Source of the DNA: Morella rubra
Lineage: Eukaryota > Streptophyta > Magnoliopsida > Fagales > Myricaceae
Length of the DNA: 64,000 nt
Direction of reading: 5' to 3'
Assembly: GCA_003952965.2 (NCBI GenBank)
Contig: CM025855.1
Coordinates: forward strand, 31,859,590 to 31,923,589
This document shows, piece after piece, positions 23,613 to 36,324 of the stretch; positions within the stretch are counted from its first letter, which is position 1; the number at the start of each line of letters is the position of its first letter. The notes under the pieces are model-generated. The model did no database searches. It was not told the origin of the DNA and worked only from the letters and a program-made list of their open reading frames with translations. The translations under genes and the position numbers were made by a program.

Positions 23613-26600
23613 TTAATGGCGTACAAGTTATGTATTGTAATTTGGCGGGGTGGGTTGCGTTGAGTTGCGTTAACGTAAAATGTTTTTTTGGCTGAATAAA
23701 CGTTAACGTAAATGTAATTTCGATTAGTGGGAGTCGTGGACGGGTTGTCCGCTGCAAGCTTTTATCAATTGTCGGTACCGCAGACTTCCGCTCCCTCCAT
23801 GTCGGGCCGCCTTCGTTCCTGGGACTTGAAGCCCATCACAACGTCATCTTCGGGCCTATTAAGCTGGAGTCTAGGTCTCTTGGATCTGTATTAGGGCCTA
23901 TGAGAAGCCTGGCCCAACATGCTGGGCTATAGTCATGACTTGTATTCTTTTTTTTTTTGGTCACCGCTTGTATAATTCGGTTATTCTACCAGGGTCCAGA
24001 AGCAGAGTCAGAAATTTTTTCTCAGGGGTACAAAAATTATCACTGATAGTCAAACAATATACGAAAAAACCCATATTCAAATATAAAAAATATAATTTAT
24101 TTTTTATATATCATGAAACACAATACCAATATTGTTATAAAAGGGTATAAGATGTAAATTCATTATACATCAAAGCTAAAAACATAAATTATTTTTTTAT
24201 GCAAAGGTATACATAGACAAGAAGGTCGATAAAAAATGAATGTTATGTTAGTAATGACAACTTTTAATCAATGCAGAAATATATAAATATGAATGAATAT
24301 TATATTAGTGGGTGGGAGCTAACTTCAATTTTTTTTTTTGTAGCTCAATGTTTGGCAAGACAAAGACCAATACAAATGGAGAAGGCGAAACAAACTTTGT
24401 GAAAAATAATATAGAAGAAGATGTAAAAAAAAAAAGAAGTGAAAAAAGTTTACGGAGTATTTGAGTTGCAAGAAAATTATAAGATTTGTTGATTGAGAAA
24501 TAAAAATATAAACATACACGTGTGATTATACTATTTGTGAAAATCTTAAGTCTTATTATTAACTGAGTCGATTTTACTTTTCAGAAGTTGATGTTAGCTT
24601 GAAAAAATATAAAATAATTATCCTATTGTTTAGGTGAGATTTAAAATAGCTGGAGATCCCCGACATACAATATTCTAATTTGAAAAGAAGATAAAAATCT
24701 TATTTATTCTTTCATTTTCGTGTAAAAAGGCTCTAATTCAGAAATTTAGGGGGTCGAAATGTAATTTGTACGGATAATTTTTCAGATTTGGGGAGGGGCC
24801 AGAGTGTAATTTGCAATATTGGATTTTTTTTTGGAGGGGGGGGGGATGGTGGGGAACTTTTTTTTTACTTGCTACGTTCAGACGAAGCTAAGTGTAAAGG
24901 GTATTTAATTATTTAGAAAAAACTATGGCAGCATCTATCTGTATTTTTTCGTGATTGATTTTAAAGACATGAATTTTTTTAAAATTTATTTTTTAAATAA
25001 GAATGCATATGATCTTTTCACGAGTATAAAAATATTTTAAGATATATAGAATTTAAATGTTTCTTTTGGGTTCTTTTTTTTTTTTTTGTCTTTTGTTTCT
25101 TATTTTTAACAGATATTTTATTAATATATTTGGAAGATACGTGGTCCTTCACGTGGTATTATCTTTTTGTTTTTCTTACTTTTTTAACAGGGTCAGGTCA
25201 CAATTTTTTACTAAAAGCTAGTTGAAAAAAAATGAACAAAGGTCTGGAAATAGTAAAACTCGGGTATTAAATTTACAAAATTAGAAATAAAATCACATAG
25301 CCTAGGCACAAGCATATTTTCCCATTATTTTATGACCCCAAAAAACTAGTGCCGTTTTTCGTGCACGTACGTAGGCAAAGTCGACCCATCCACGAATTCA
25401 TTACCAAAGGGTTGCTTCCGGGACAAGAAGCTGCTTAAGCCTTACTGCCTTAGCCCGGAGCACACTTTAGCACGTCCTTAAACACTAATTGGGAAGAATT
25501 ATTCAATGTTGACTTGGTCAAAGATTCAGCAAGCGAATAGTAGAAGGGATTAGGTGCCCGCTCCAAGTCTCTCGCGTCTCTTTCCTAGTTACGGATTTTT
25601 CACCGACGTCCTGTTCCTCAGGACCACAGCTGTTCCCACTTGAAGCCCCAAACTATATGTACAAGTGGAGTATTAATTAGACTATGGCAACTATGATATC
25701 CCAAATGGACACCTCAGAACGTAGGCCATTAGGGTGGTTGTTGAAGAGGCTTTTGAATATTAAATTTTAGTAATTAATCAGGTACTTAATTATTTAATAA
25801 GTAGGTCGGAAAACAACAAGCTGCACATGCTACAAATTTCCAAATTAATTTCCCTGCTTATCAAACAGAAAGTTGTCCGGATCAAGTCTCGAAGGGAATT
25901 GATAAAACTCCAGCGTCGAACTTCTGCTCATGCAGATCAATCAGATCATAGAGTAGCCAACTAAACTCAGGTATGTTTGCAATAAAAATTTTACGCTTTT
26001 TAAAATTTAACACAATAAAAATTACAATAAAATCTTTCTTTTTCTATCAAATCATTACTTTTTATTATAATAAATATTAAAAATTATCTCTCTCTTCACT
26101 TTTTCACCAAATTCAAATACCTTAAAATTTTAACCTTTCTAAAATTTTACAAATAAATAAACCCTCAGTTTGGCACATAAGTGATCTGGACGAGGGAGAG
26201 GAACCACCAAATTTCTGAACACAATCACTATCTCTCTATAATATATCAAGCCACGTAATGTTTCCGGCAAGTTCGGATGTATCTCCGAAGATAATTGGAT
26301 TTTTCCAATCTAAAGATACACATGTTTGTGATCGCACTTGAATAGTATGAACCCACTTTTGATAACCCTTCTTGTTTGCAGACATATCTGTGGGAGACAT
26401 GTCAACGATCAACGTTATAGCAGCCTCTGTTGTAATTAATGTTGAGAGAGATAACGACAGACAAGTTTTCTCCCAATATGCAAACAAATAGAGCGGAATT
26501 TTAACAATTATATATACTGAAAATAATTTTAAAATAATCAATCACACTAAGTTAGAACAACACAAATAATTTTTACATAAAAAACTTTTTCAGTGTGAGA

Positions 26601-28975
26601 AAGAAAAATCAAATAGTCCAATCAAAATCTCCATTATAAATTGAATAATGGGTACACAAAATCTTCTCCAGTCACAGCTAAAGGCTACAATTTATATCTG
26701 TTTAAGATAATATCAATCTTGACAAATACAACAGAAAAATATAGAGAATATACAAAAACTCAAGGTTGCTGTTCACGAGCACGAAGCACTATTCTCGAGC
26801 TTGTAATATGATCTTCACTGTTCATATTATAGTCTCTTGTACCGTGAACTTCTCCTCCAAATTTCAGCTCAAGCCTTTGATGAAAACTAAGCATGAAAAT
26901 AAAAAATTATCTCTTTCTCTTATATTTTTCTCTTTAATATGTACAATTTAAAAATTCATCTTTAGAGTTATAAATTAAAACTCTAATAGACTTTGGGCGA
27001 TATTAAAAGAATTCCGATTGGGCTTCCTTCGCATCCGATGAATTAACCCAACAATTCCTAGCAGACAGAAAGCATGTCTCTAGAAGTCCTGCCATCTGCT
27101 GGTGTCAGCCTGTGGCTGCCTAACTTTAAAAGGAATGCACTTTTACCCCCGGAAGCAAAACGCGTTGCTGCGTCGACATCTCAGTACACGTACGCCGCAC
27201 GAGAATCAGTTCCGCTATTCAAAGGGTAGTTGAATGGATGTCAAGAATGGCAGGCGGCGTCAAAGATAGCATGAATACATATGCAATGAGAACGAGATAT
27301 ATGGCTAAATTCATTGAAGAAAAACAGATCGAGGATCGCGCGCGCGGGGAAGCATCAGATAGCGTCATCTATTACGTAGGAAGAACATTTTAATACCCCA
27401 TGTGGAAATTTGAATGTGTAGATTATAGAAAGAGTCTTAATTGGACACGAGTGGTCTCTTCCTAGTCACTAGTTATCTGATGTTACTTCGTGCTGCAAGC
27501 AATATCCTGCTTAAGTTAATTAAGAAAGCATGCAGTAGAATTCAAAGCTTCTAGTCTATCAAAATTGGACCATATCATTATTCAATGCCTTGGGTTGAAT
27601 GTATCCCATGCATTCTCCTTGAAGGGGATATTTCTCAAATGAGACATATAAGCTTATGTCATCGATGAGCATCCAGAAAACAGGCAAGAGGCGCCAGCGG
27701 ATTTCGGTGAAATACCGTATACAAAAAAGTTTTCTTTTGAGCAATCTGTGATGTCATCCTTGAGCTGATTTTAGAATCAAACCAAAGTTATTTGATTGGA
27801 ACTCATAATTTATTCAGTCAATCTACGTGCTGCAAAAGCTGTTCAATATGCCTTAATTATATCGGACATAAAGGGTTTCAATTGTGACACACAATGCATG
27901 CCCAAAAGCTGTATAATTTGGAGAGAATTGTTATTAGTGATACGAGCGTAGATACGATCGATGCACTAGATCGAGATGAAGCTTCTGATTTGAAGCCTAT
28001 TTTGTCTGTGCGTTGTTATAATATTCCTTTAGGAGAGAACGATTCCTATATAATTTTTATCTGTCAACTAAAAATTATACATGAAACCGGACAGAAAACC
28101 ACGCCGTGTCATGTCCGTACAACCTTAATTCCAGTCTTTTGCAAGAGAAGCACGTGATCATCGCGCGCCACTCGCTCACACACGGTCTTCGACATAAACG
28201 AAATAGGTTAATTCACGTATGACTGGACGACAGATATCGCTGCATCTGGAGACACTTCTGGAAATTTTTTAGCTTTTGGAACTGCTTTTCGGTGGTGATC
28301 ATAGAGATTCAAAGAGAGATAACAAAGCGGAAAATACAAGAGACAAACATCTCCAGACAAATAAGTTCTCCAGACTTCTACGCTGATAATTAATCTTTGC
28401 CTACTTCGATATAATTGAAGTTGAAAATGACACATTTACAATACAATTCATCTACCCATTCCCTTTTACAATTGCAAGGCGGCAGGTGAACCTTGGATGT
28501 AACCACGTCTGCCTGAAGGCTCATGAAGAGTAACCTTCTTGGTCTAAAAGTAGTTTAGCCCGACTCTAAAAAGTAGTCGATCCCTCGACACCACATGAAT
28601 ATTAATGGCTAGGTAGCGATAGGCCACTAGTCTCGTGGTAGATGATGTAGGAATCATCATCTCTCATTGTAACGCTCTGCCAGAAACCAGAGGCATTTTC
28701 GCAGATACTTTTATATGATCCATTACTGAAGAAAACAATGACTATTGGCTTTGTGGCTTGCATGGTGTTACTTCTTTTCCTCAATTTCCACGTTAACTGA
28801 GGTTTGAAATTTTATTCATGGTATACTCAGAGATCATGTAAGGTTTTGTTTTTCTTCGTTTTCTCCCCTGGTCCCTCTTATGAGAAAGTTATGTCCAACC
28901 TACTTATCCAATGCAACGTCAAGGTAGGCGAAAAGTAAAAGTAGCTTGGCCACTCCATTGAATTGTCATAGGGCC
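23613..28975. repeat. Tandem segmental duplication, block P copy 2
   Basis: Near-identical to 17289-23333, starting at the same base as the lyase promoter region. It lacks the 18659-19092 MITE-like element and adjoining AT-rich sequence. Small single-base differences from copy 1 concentrate in 25975-26800 and 28410-28500, where it agrees with copy 3 instead. Copy 2 therefore shares a more recent ancestor, or assembly source, with copy 3. Confidence 0.9.
26435..26995. repeat. Dispersed repeat family R, copy in block P2
   Basis: Corresponds to 20640-21330 but is shorter; it lacks the second partial unit seen at 20843-20950. It is almost identical to 30450-30950. Confidence 0.6.
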
Positions 28976-30134
28976 ACAGAAGGGGAAAAAAGTCAGAATC
29001 TCCTCTTCTGTGCTCAATCTTGAAAGCCAAGCCCACCAGTAACCATGGAAGCAGTTGGCAACGACACTAACAAAATTGTGAAAAACAGAACTGTGGTTGG
29101 GACTATAGTTTCGTCTAGGCTAGGCGCTTGTGTCCCAAAATGTTAGTCTAATAAAATAACTATAAAAATAAAATAAAATTCATTCTTCACATCAAATCAT
29201 CCATTTCTACTATAATAAATATAACAAAATCATTTAAATTGTCTATCTTTATTTATTTATTTTAATCAATTTTTATGCCATATAGACACTTAGAAGATGT
29301 TCGATTTTTTTGTATTCTCAAAATTTTTTGAATCTTAAAAATACACAAACTAAACATATTTTTTATCATTAAAAATAACTGTAACACGCATATCAATAAA
29401 ATTAACATCACTTAAAATTCTCAAAATAAAAAATTCTTAAAATAGTAACCAACCGAACAACTCCTTAGAAGCAGTTTCTTTTGTTAGCCAAGGCATAGGC
29501 TGCGATGACGTGACTTCAACATTTCACCAACCGAAGTTCAAACTTAATGTTATAATGATCTCTGACCTCCTGCTGAAGATTATTCAAACTCACATGTTTA
29601 TTACGGTACCAATCTCGCCTTCTCTAAAACATATATATATGTGAAAAATGGACAACCAATAGTAGCCCTTCTAGTTGAATCATACGTTGACAGTTTGTTT
29701 TCTAGTAAAATGGCTATGTCGCTGTGACCGCAACCTGTCAGCTCAGTCTATACGGAAAACAGGCTTATGTCTTTTCTGCTAATGGCCCTAAGATCCTTTG
29801 CAGGATACGGAGATTTAAGATCTTGTTCGTTTGGATTGTTTTTCTAAGATTCTTTTAAATTCTAAAATTTTAAAATTCAACATATTTTTAACGTCATCCG
29901 TAAACAATTCCCGTCCTCCCCTGGCGGCCTCTTTTTCTCTCTCTCATTAAGTCAAATAGCACAGACTATGAATAGTATTAGCTCTATTATTTCCACATCC
30001 ATTGAACCACTTTCAAATCTGTAGAGATACGGATGGCTGTTAATAGCCATCACCTTTTGCACTTTCAACATCCATTGAATCCCTGAGCAGGATTAGCACA
30101 AAAGATGATCAATCTAACGCAGAAACACAAAAGC
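28976..30134. repeat. Tandem segmental duplication, block Q copy 1
   Basis: About 1.16 kb, from the bases after GTCATAGGG to GCAGAAACACAAAAG, repeated at 32929-34096. The word GTCATAGGG also ends block P copy 1 at the gap, so a third copy of this block may be missing there. It contains a small inverted-repeat element at 29286-29466. No gene was recognised. Confidence 0.9.
29286..29466. mobile_element. Small MITE-like element in block Q1
   Basis: The left end (TTAGAAGATGTTCGATTTTT, then TTCTCAAAATTTTTTGAA) is an imperfect inverted match of the right end (TTCTTAAAATAGTAACC, then CGAACAACTCCTTAG). It is about 180 bp, AT-rich and non-coding. The copy in block Q2 lies at 33240-33424. Confidence 0.5.
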
Positions 30135-30296
30135 ATGCTAGTAGAATTCCAGCATTCCATAATTGGGCATCCAAGATCTTCTTGGGCAGCAGAATCTTGT
30201 TGGTGCTTTCTGATGAGGTTAAGCCTTCGAGAATCCAGAAATGGCAAGAGGCGGATTTCGGTGATTGTACATAAGTACACGAGCACATCTGACGAT
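30135..30296. repeat. Scrambled junction between block Q1 and block P copy 3
   Basis: A short stretch whose pieces resemble separated parts of block P. AAGCATGCTAGTAGAATTC resembles 27528-27543, and ATCCAGAAATGGCAAGAGGC followed by GGATTTCGGTGA resembles 27670-27710, with intervening sequence lost. It then joins block P at the equivalent of about 26226. It marks the breakpoint of the duplication or an assembly chimera. Confidence 0.6.
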
Positions 30297-32928
30297 GATC
30301 ACTATCTCTCTATAATATATCAAGCCACGTAATGTTTCCGGCAAGTTCGGATGTATCTCCGATAGATAATTGGATTTTTCCAATCTAATGGCAGGCATTT
30401 TGTGATTCAATAGTATTCCCAATTGATACAGACATGTTGTTCTCAACTAATATGCAGCGGAATTTTAACAATTATATATACTGAAAATAATCAATCACAC
30501 TAAGTTAGAACAACACAAATAATTTTTACATAAAAAACTTTTTCAGTGTGAGAAAGAAAAATCAAATAGTCCAATCAAAATCTCCATTATAAATTGAATA
30601 ATGGGTACACAAAATCTTCTCCAGTCACAGCTAAAGGCTACAATTTATATCTGTTTAAGATAATATCAATCTTGACAAATACAACAGAAAAATATAGAGA
30701 ATATACAAAAACTCAAGGTTGCTGTTCACGAGCACGAAGCACTATTCTCGAGCTTGTAATATGATCTTCACTGTTCATATTATAGTCTCTTGTACCGTGA
30801 ACTTCTCCTCCAAATTTCAGCTCAAGCCTTTGATGAAAACTAAGCATGAAAATAAAAAATTATCTCTTTCTCTTATATTTTTCTCTTTAATATGTACAAT
30901 TTAAAAATTCATCTTTAGAGTTATAAATTAAAACTCTAATAGACTTTGGGCGATATTAAAAGAATTCCGATTGGGCTTCCTTCGCATCCGATGAATTAAC
31001 CCAACAATTCCTAGCAGACAGAAAGCATGTCTCTAGAAGTCCTGCCATCTGCTGGTGTCAGCCTGTGGCTGCCTAACTTTAAAAGGAATGCACTTTTACC
31101 CCCGGAAGCAAAACGCGTTGCTGCGTCGACATCTCAGTACACGTACGCCGCACGAGAATCAGTTCCGCTATTCAAAGGGTAGTTGAATGGATGTCAAGAA
31201 TGGCAGGCGGCGTCAAAGATAGCATGAATACATATGCAATGAGAACGAGATATATGGCTAAATTCATTGAAGAAAAACAGATCGAGGATCGCGCGCGCGG
31301 GGAAGCATCAGATAGCGTCATCTATTACGTAGGAAGAACATTTTAATACCCCATGTGGAAATTTGAATGTGTAGATTATAGAAAGAGTCTTAATTGGACA
31401 CGAGTGGTCTCTTCCTAGTCACTAGTTATCTGATGTTACTTCGTGCTGCAAGCAATATCCTGCTTAAGTTAATTAAGAAAGCATGCAGTAGAATTCAAAG
31501 CTTCTAGTCTATCAAAATTGGACCATATCATTATTCAATGCCTTGGGTTGAATGTATCCCATGCATTCTCCTTGAAGGGGATATTTCTCAAATGAGACAT
31601 ATAAGCTTATGTCATCGATGAGCATCCAGAAAACAGGCAAGAGGCGCCAGCGGATTTCGGTGAAATACCGTATACAAAAAAGTTTTCTTTTGAGCAATCT
31701 GTGATGTCATCCTTGAGCTGATTTTAGAATCAAACCAAAGTTATTTGATTGGAACTCATAATTTATTCAGTCAATCTACGTGCTGCAAAAGCTGTTCAAT
31801 ATGCCTTAATTATATCGGACATAAAGGGTTTCAATTGTGACACACAATGCATGCCCAAAAGCTGTATAATTTGGAGAGAATTGTTATTAGTGATACGAGC
31901 GTAGATACGATCGATGCACTAGATCGAGATGAAGCTTCTGATTTGAAGCCTATTTTGTCTGTGCGTTGTTATAATATTCCTTTAGGAGAGAACGATTCCT
32001 ATATAATTTTTATCTGTCAACTAAAAATTATACATGAAACCGGACAGAAAACCACGCCGTGTCATGTCCGTACAACCTTAATTCCAGTCTTTTGCAAGAG
32101 AAGCACGTGATCATCGCGCGCCACTCGCTCACACACGGTCTTCGACATAAACGAAATAGGTTAATTCACGTATGACTGGACGACAGATATCGCTGCATCT
32201 GGAGACACTTCTGGAAATTTTTTAGCTTTTGGAACTGCTTTTCGGTGGTGATCATAGAGATTCAAAGAGAGATAACAAAGCGGAAAATACAAGAGACAAA
32301 CATCTCCAGACAAATAAGTTCTCCAGACTTCTACGCTGATAATTAATCTTTGCCTACTTCGATATAATTGAAGTTGAAAATGACACATTTACAATACAAT
32401 TCATCTACCCATTCCCTTTTACAATTGCAAGGCGGCAGGTGAACCTTGGATGTAACCACGTCTGCCTGAAGGCTCATGAAGAGTAACCTTCTTGGTCTAA
32501 AAGTAGTTTAGCCCGACTCTAAAAAGTAGTCGATCCCTCGACACCACATGAATATTAATGGCTAGGTAGCGATAGGCCACTAGTCTCGTGGTAGATGATG
32601 TAGGAATCATCATCTCTCATTGTAACGCTCTGCCAGAAACCAGAGGCATTTTCGCAGATACTTTTATATGATCCATTACTGAAGAAAACAATGACTATTG
32701 GCTTTGTGGCTTGCATGGTGTTACTTCTTTTCCTCAATTTCCACGTTAACTGAGGTTTGAAATTTTATTCATGGTATACTCAGAGATCATGTAAGGTTTT
32801 GTTTTTCTTCGTTTTCTCCCCTGGTCCCTCTTATGAGAAAGTTATGTCCAACCTACTTATCCAATGCAACGTCAAGGTAGGCGAAAAGTAAAAGTAGCTT
32901 GGCCACTCCATTGAATTGTCATAGGGCC
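30297..32928. repeat. Tandem segmental duplication, block P copy 3 (5'-truncated)
   Basis: Matches 26226-28975, offset 3953 over most of its length. Only the right-hand half of block P is present. A compressed segment near 30380-30460 has lost about 120 bp relative to copy 2. Otherwise it is virtually identical to copy 2. Confidence 0.9.
30450..30950. repeat. Dispersed repeat family R, copy in block P3
   Basis: Third array copy of family R, nearly identical to 26435-26995 apart from its shortened left edge. Confidence 0.6.
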
Positions 32929-34096
32929 ACAGAAGGGGAAAAAAGTCAGAATCTCCTCTTCTGTGCTCAATCTTGAAAGCCAAGCCCACCAGTAACCATG
33001 GAAGCAGTTGGCAACGACACTAACAAAATTGTGAAAAACAGAACTGTGGTTGGGACTATAGTTTCGTCTAGGCTAGGCGCTTGTGTCCCAAAATGTTAGT
33101 CTAATAAAATAACTATAAAAATAAAATAAAATTCATTCTTCACATCAAATCATCCATTTCTACTATAATAAATATAACAAAATCATTTAAATTGTCTATC
33201 TTTATTTATTTATTTTTAATCAATTTTTATGCCCACATAGACACTTAGAAGATGTTCGATTTTTTTGTATTCTCAAAATTTTTTGAATCTTAAAATACAC
33301 AAACTAAACATATTTTTTCATCATCTAAAAATAACTACAACACGCATACCAATAAAATTAACATCACTTTAAAATTCTCAAAATAAAAAATTCTTAAAAT
33401 AGTAACCAACCGAACAACTCCTTAGAAGCAGTTTCTTTTGTTAGCCAAGGCATAGGCTGCGATGACGTGACTTCAACATTTCACCAACCGAAGTTCAAAC
33501 TTAATGTTATAATGATCTCTGACCTCCTGCTGAAGATTATTCAAACTCACATGTTTATTACGGTACCAATCTCGCCTTCTCTAAAACATATATATATACA
33601 TATGAAAAATGGACAACCAATAGTAGCCCTTCTAGTTGAATCATACGTTGACAGTTTGTTTTCTAGTAAAATGGCTATGTCGCTGTGACCGCAACCTGTC
33701 AGCTCAGTCTATACGGAAAACAGGCTTATGTCTTTTCTGCTAATGGCCCTAAGATCCTTTGCAGGATACGGAGATTTAAGATCTTGTTCGTTTGGATTGT
33801 TTTTCTAAGATTCTTTTAAATTCTAAAATTTTAAAATTCAACATATTTTTTAACGTCATCCGTAAACAATTCCCGTCCTCCCCTGGCGGCCTCTTTTTCT
33901 CTCTCTCATTAAGTCAAATAGCACAGACTATGAATAGTATTAGCTCTATTATTTCCACATCCATTGAACCACTTTCAAATCTGTAGAGATACGGATGGCT
34001 GTTAATAGCCATCACCTTTTGCACTTTCAACATCCATTGAATCCCTGAGCAGGATTAGCACAAAAGATGATCAATCTAACGCAGAAACACAAAAGG
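32929..34096. repeat. Tandem segmental duplication, block Q copy 2
   Basis: Repeats 28976-30134 with a few single-base and short-run differences, for example in the T-runs near 33215 and 33845 and the TA-run near 33592. Its right end, at about 34096, is where the tandem array stops and unique sequence begins. Confidence 0.9.
33240..33424. mobile_element. Small MITE-like element in block Q2
   Basis: Copy of the inverted-repeat element at 29286-29466, carried along by the duplication rather than independently inserted. Confidence 0.5.
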
Positions 34097-35679
34097 CAAA
34101 TGGTCGAACCAATAGCGAACATAATACATGCGAGGCGGCGACTGACCCACAAAAATTATAATGTGGGTCGGTAGTTTTAAGATCTTCTCCACGGGCCCAG
34201 TATTATGCTATCGCCGTTGGTGCTATTTCTGATTTCCAAGCCTTTTTACAGCTTCGTCGAAAATTCCCTCTGTCCCTGCCATTCTCGTTCTTCTTCCTGG
34301 CGGTTTCCATCTCTTATTCGGTGCGTATATTGCAACCCATAAGCTGGACCGAATATTATTCCCATCCAAGGAACTGATTTTCGTAAAATCGACACAACTC
34401 TGTCTCAATAGCAGGTTTTTGAGGTTGGGCAACTCTACTGAAGGATTGCCTACGAAATGTTCTGAACTGATTTTTTGGCTGCAGTGTATTGATTCGCATT
34501 TCTCCCATTTTTGAGGAGTAATACCTGTTTATTAATTAAAGCGTAGATGGATAGGTTAGCCTGTGCATGGTTGGGGCTGGGGCTGGGGCTGTGGCTGGCA
34601 CGTCTGAGTTAGGGATAGGGGAGGCTAATCCTGTGATGTAGCCCAGTTGAAAACCGAAAAGGAGAGGTTTTAATACTCCCTAGTTCATAACTATGGGAAT
34701 ACCAATAGAGTGATTAAATTTGTCATTTTGTATGGTTTTTAGATACGTATACGTAGTCTTAAATATGGATTCTGTTTCCACTTCATCTACCTTTTAAAAT
34801 TCCTTCATTTCGTTAAAATGGAGGTCAATATAAGAATGGTGTTTTATTTTCTATTATCGAGCAATTATCTACCACTTCCAAACGATGTTGTAAAGAAGTT
34901 GCATACAGATTGGTCCATATTCCAATATCTCTACCTTCTTTTTTTTTGTCTTCTTCCCGAGTGAGTACTCTGGGTTTAATTCTTAATGCTGGAAGGGGAT
35001 GAAGTTCTTACTGCATAAGCTCTCACTACTGGATCATGGATGAAATTCCCAGAACTTGCTAATAGCATGTGTGCAATGACAGCACAACGGTAGAGAATTT
35101 CTGCGAACACATGCTTTTGACCAGAGAAAGGGCTCCACTAGCAGACACATAAGCTGTCACGACTCACCAAATGCCAAATTGTCCACCCACGTGGGGCTGC
35201 TCTATTTTATAACCTACCACGTCAAAAGAAAACGGATATCGCTCATATCAGACAGGGGGAGCTGGGGCACCTGTACACGTATGTGAACGAAAGCTTGCTA
35301 AATTAGAACAATATTCAATCATTCAAATTTCAAATTTCAAAGAAAAGTACCCCTGTTACGAAATCCGAATTTGGTCAAATCAACCAAGTTAATATTATAA
35401 AAAGGAGTGCCCTAAAACAAGTATTTCCCAGCCTAAATCATGAAGCCTCCACAATTTCCACTCTCCGTTGATACGAGGGTGTAATCTCTGTTAAAATAAC
35501 ATTATTTTTTTCCACTCCGATCTCACTAATTTACGTGCCGTTTACGACATTGAACACAGGATAAAGATGCTGGACGCTAGCCATCACGCCGCCTCGCACT
35601 GTTTGAACTTTAATCCGAACCCCGCCTTTATAATCCAATGAGGAAGGATTCTCACTAATCTCCTTTTCTATAACCAGAA

Positions 35680-35711
<32 letters not shown>

Positions 35712-35716
35712 CCCCG
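34097..35716. promoter_or_regulatory. Upstream region of the WRKY gene
   Basis: Unique sequence between the tandem array and the WRKY start codon. Two TTGACC W-boxes are visible, at 35117-35122 (+) and 35373-35378 (as GGTCAA). These are the sites WRKY factors bind, so auto- or cross-regulation is plausible. A TATA-like CTTTATAAT lies near 35626, about 90 bp before the ATG. A short G-rich GGGGCT triplication sits at about 34573-34592. No gene was recognised in this stretch. Confidence 0.55.
35686..35712 (+). repeat. (CT)n microsatellite in the WRKY 5' leader
   Basis: About 13 CT dinucleotides ending four bases before the WRKY ATG. Such CT tracts are common in plant 5' leaders. Confidence 0.9.
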
Positions 35717-36292
35717 ATGGACAACTACCCAACATTTTTTTCTTGTTCATCTTCAACTCCACCAACTTCGTCCTTGTCACTGAACATGGCAGATTCTCAT
35801 GCTTACAATGGATTCCAAGGTGGCAAGGCAAATGGATTCTTGGGACTGGTGTCGCAGATGGATGTTCCGGTCTCAGGCAGAAATGTTCCTGAGAGCGGAA
35901 GCTTTGTGGAGTCTGAAACTGATGTGAAGCCTGGGAAGAAGAAAGGGGAGAAGAAGATAAGAAAGCCAAGATATGCCTTTCAAACAAGGAGCCAAGTCGA
36001 TATACTAGATGATGGTTATAGATGGAGGAAATATGGGCAAAAAGCAGTGAAGAACAACAAATTTCCGAGGTACGTAGTGTAGTTCCATTTTATGTTGTTT
36101 TCCTTTTTATTAGATCAAAAGCCGCGACATTTTTGTTGCGTATTGCTGTCCAATTTTTTCCAAAACAAGTTCCTGTTTTGCGTGCTAATGTAACAAAGAT
36201 AACTTTGAACCATAGCTAAAACCTAGTTGAGGAAGTAAATTTTTATTGTTAGATCGTAATGAGAAAATAGTACAAAAGAAAAAAACGCAAAA

Positions 36293-36324
<32 letters not shown>

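Noticed and set aside
17289-34096. CRISPR-like or satellite array
   Set aside because: Repeat units are kilobases long with no short repeat-spacer structure; this is a segmental duplication in a plant genome.
34223-34432. Minus-strand 69-residue frame as a gene
   Set aside because: No recognisable domain, splice partners or promoter; isolated short frame in intergenic DNA.
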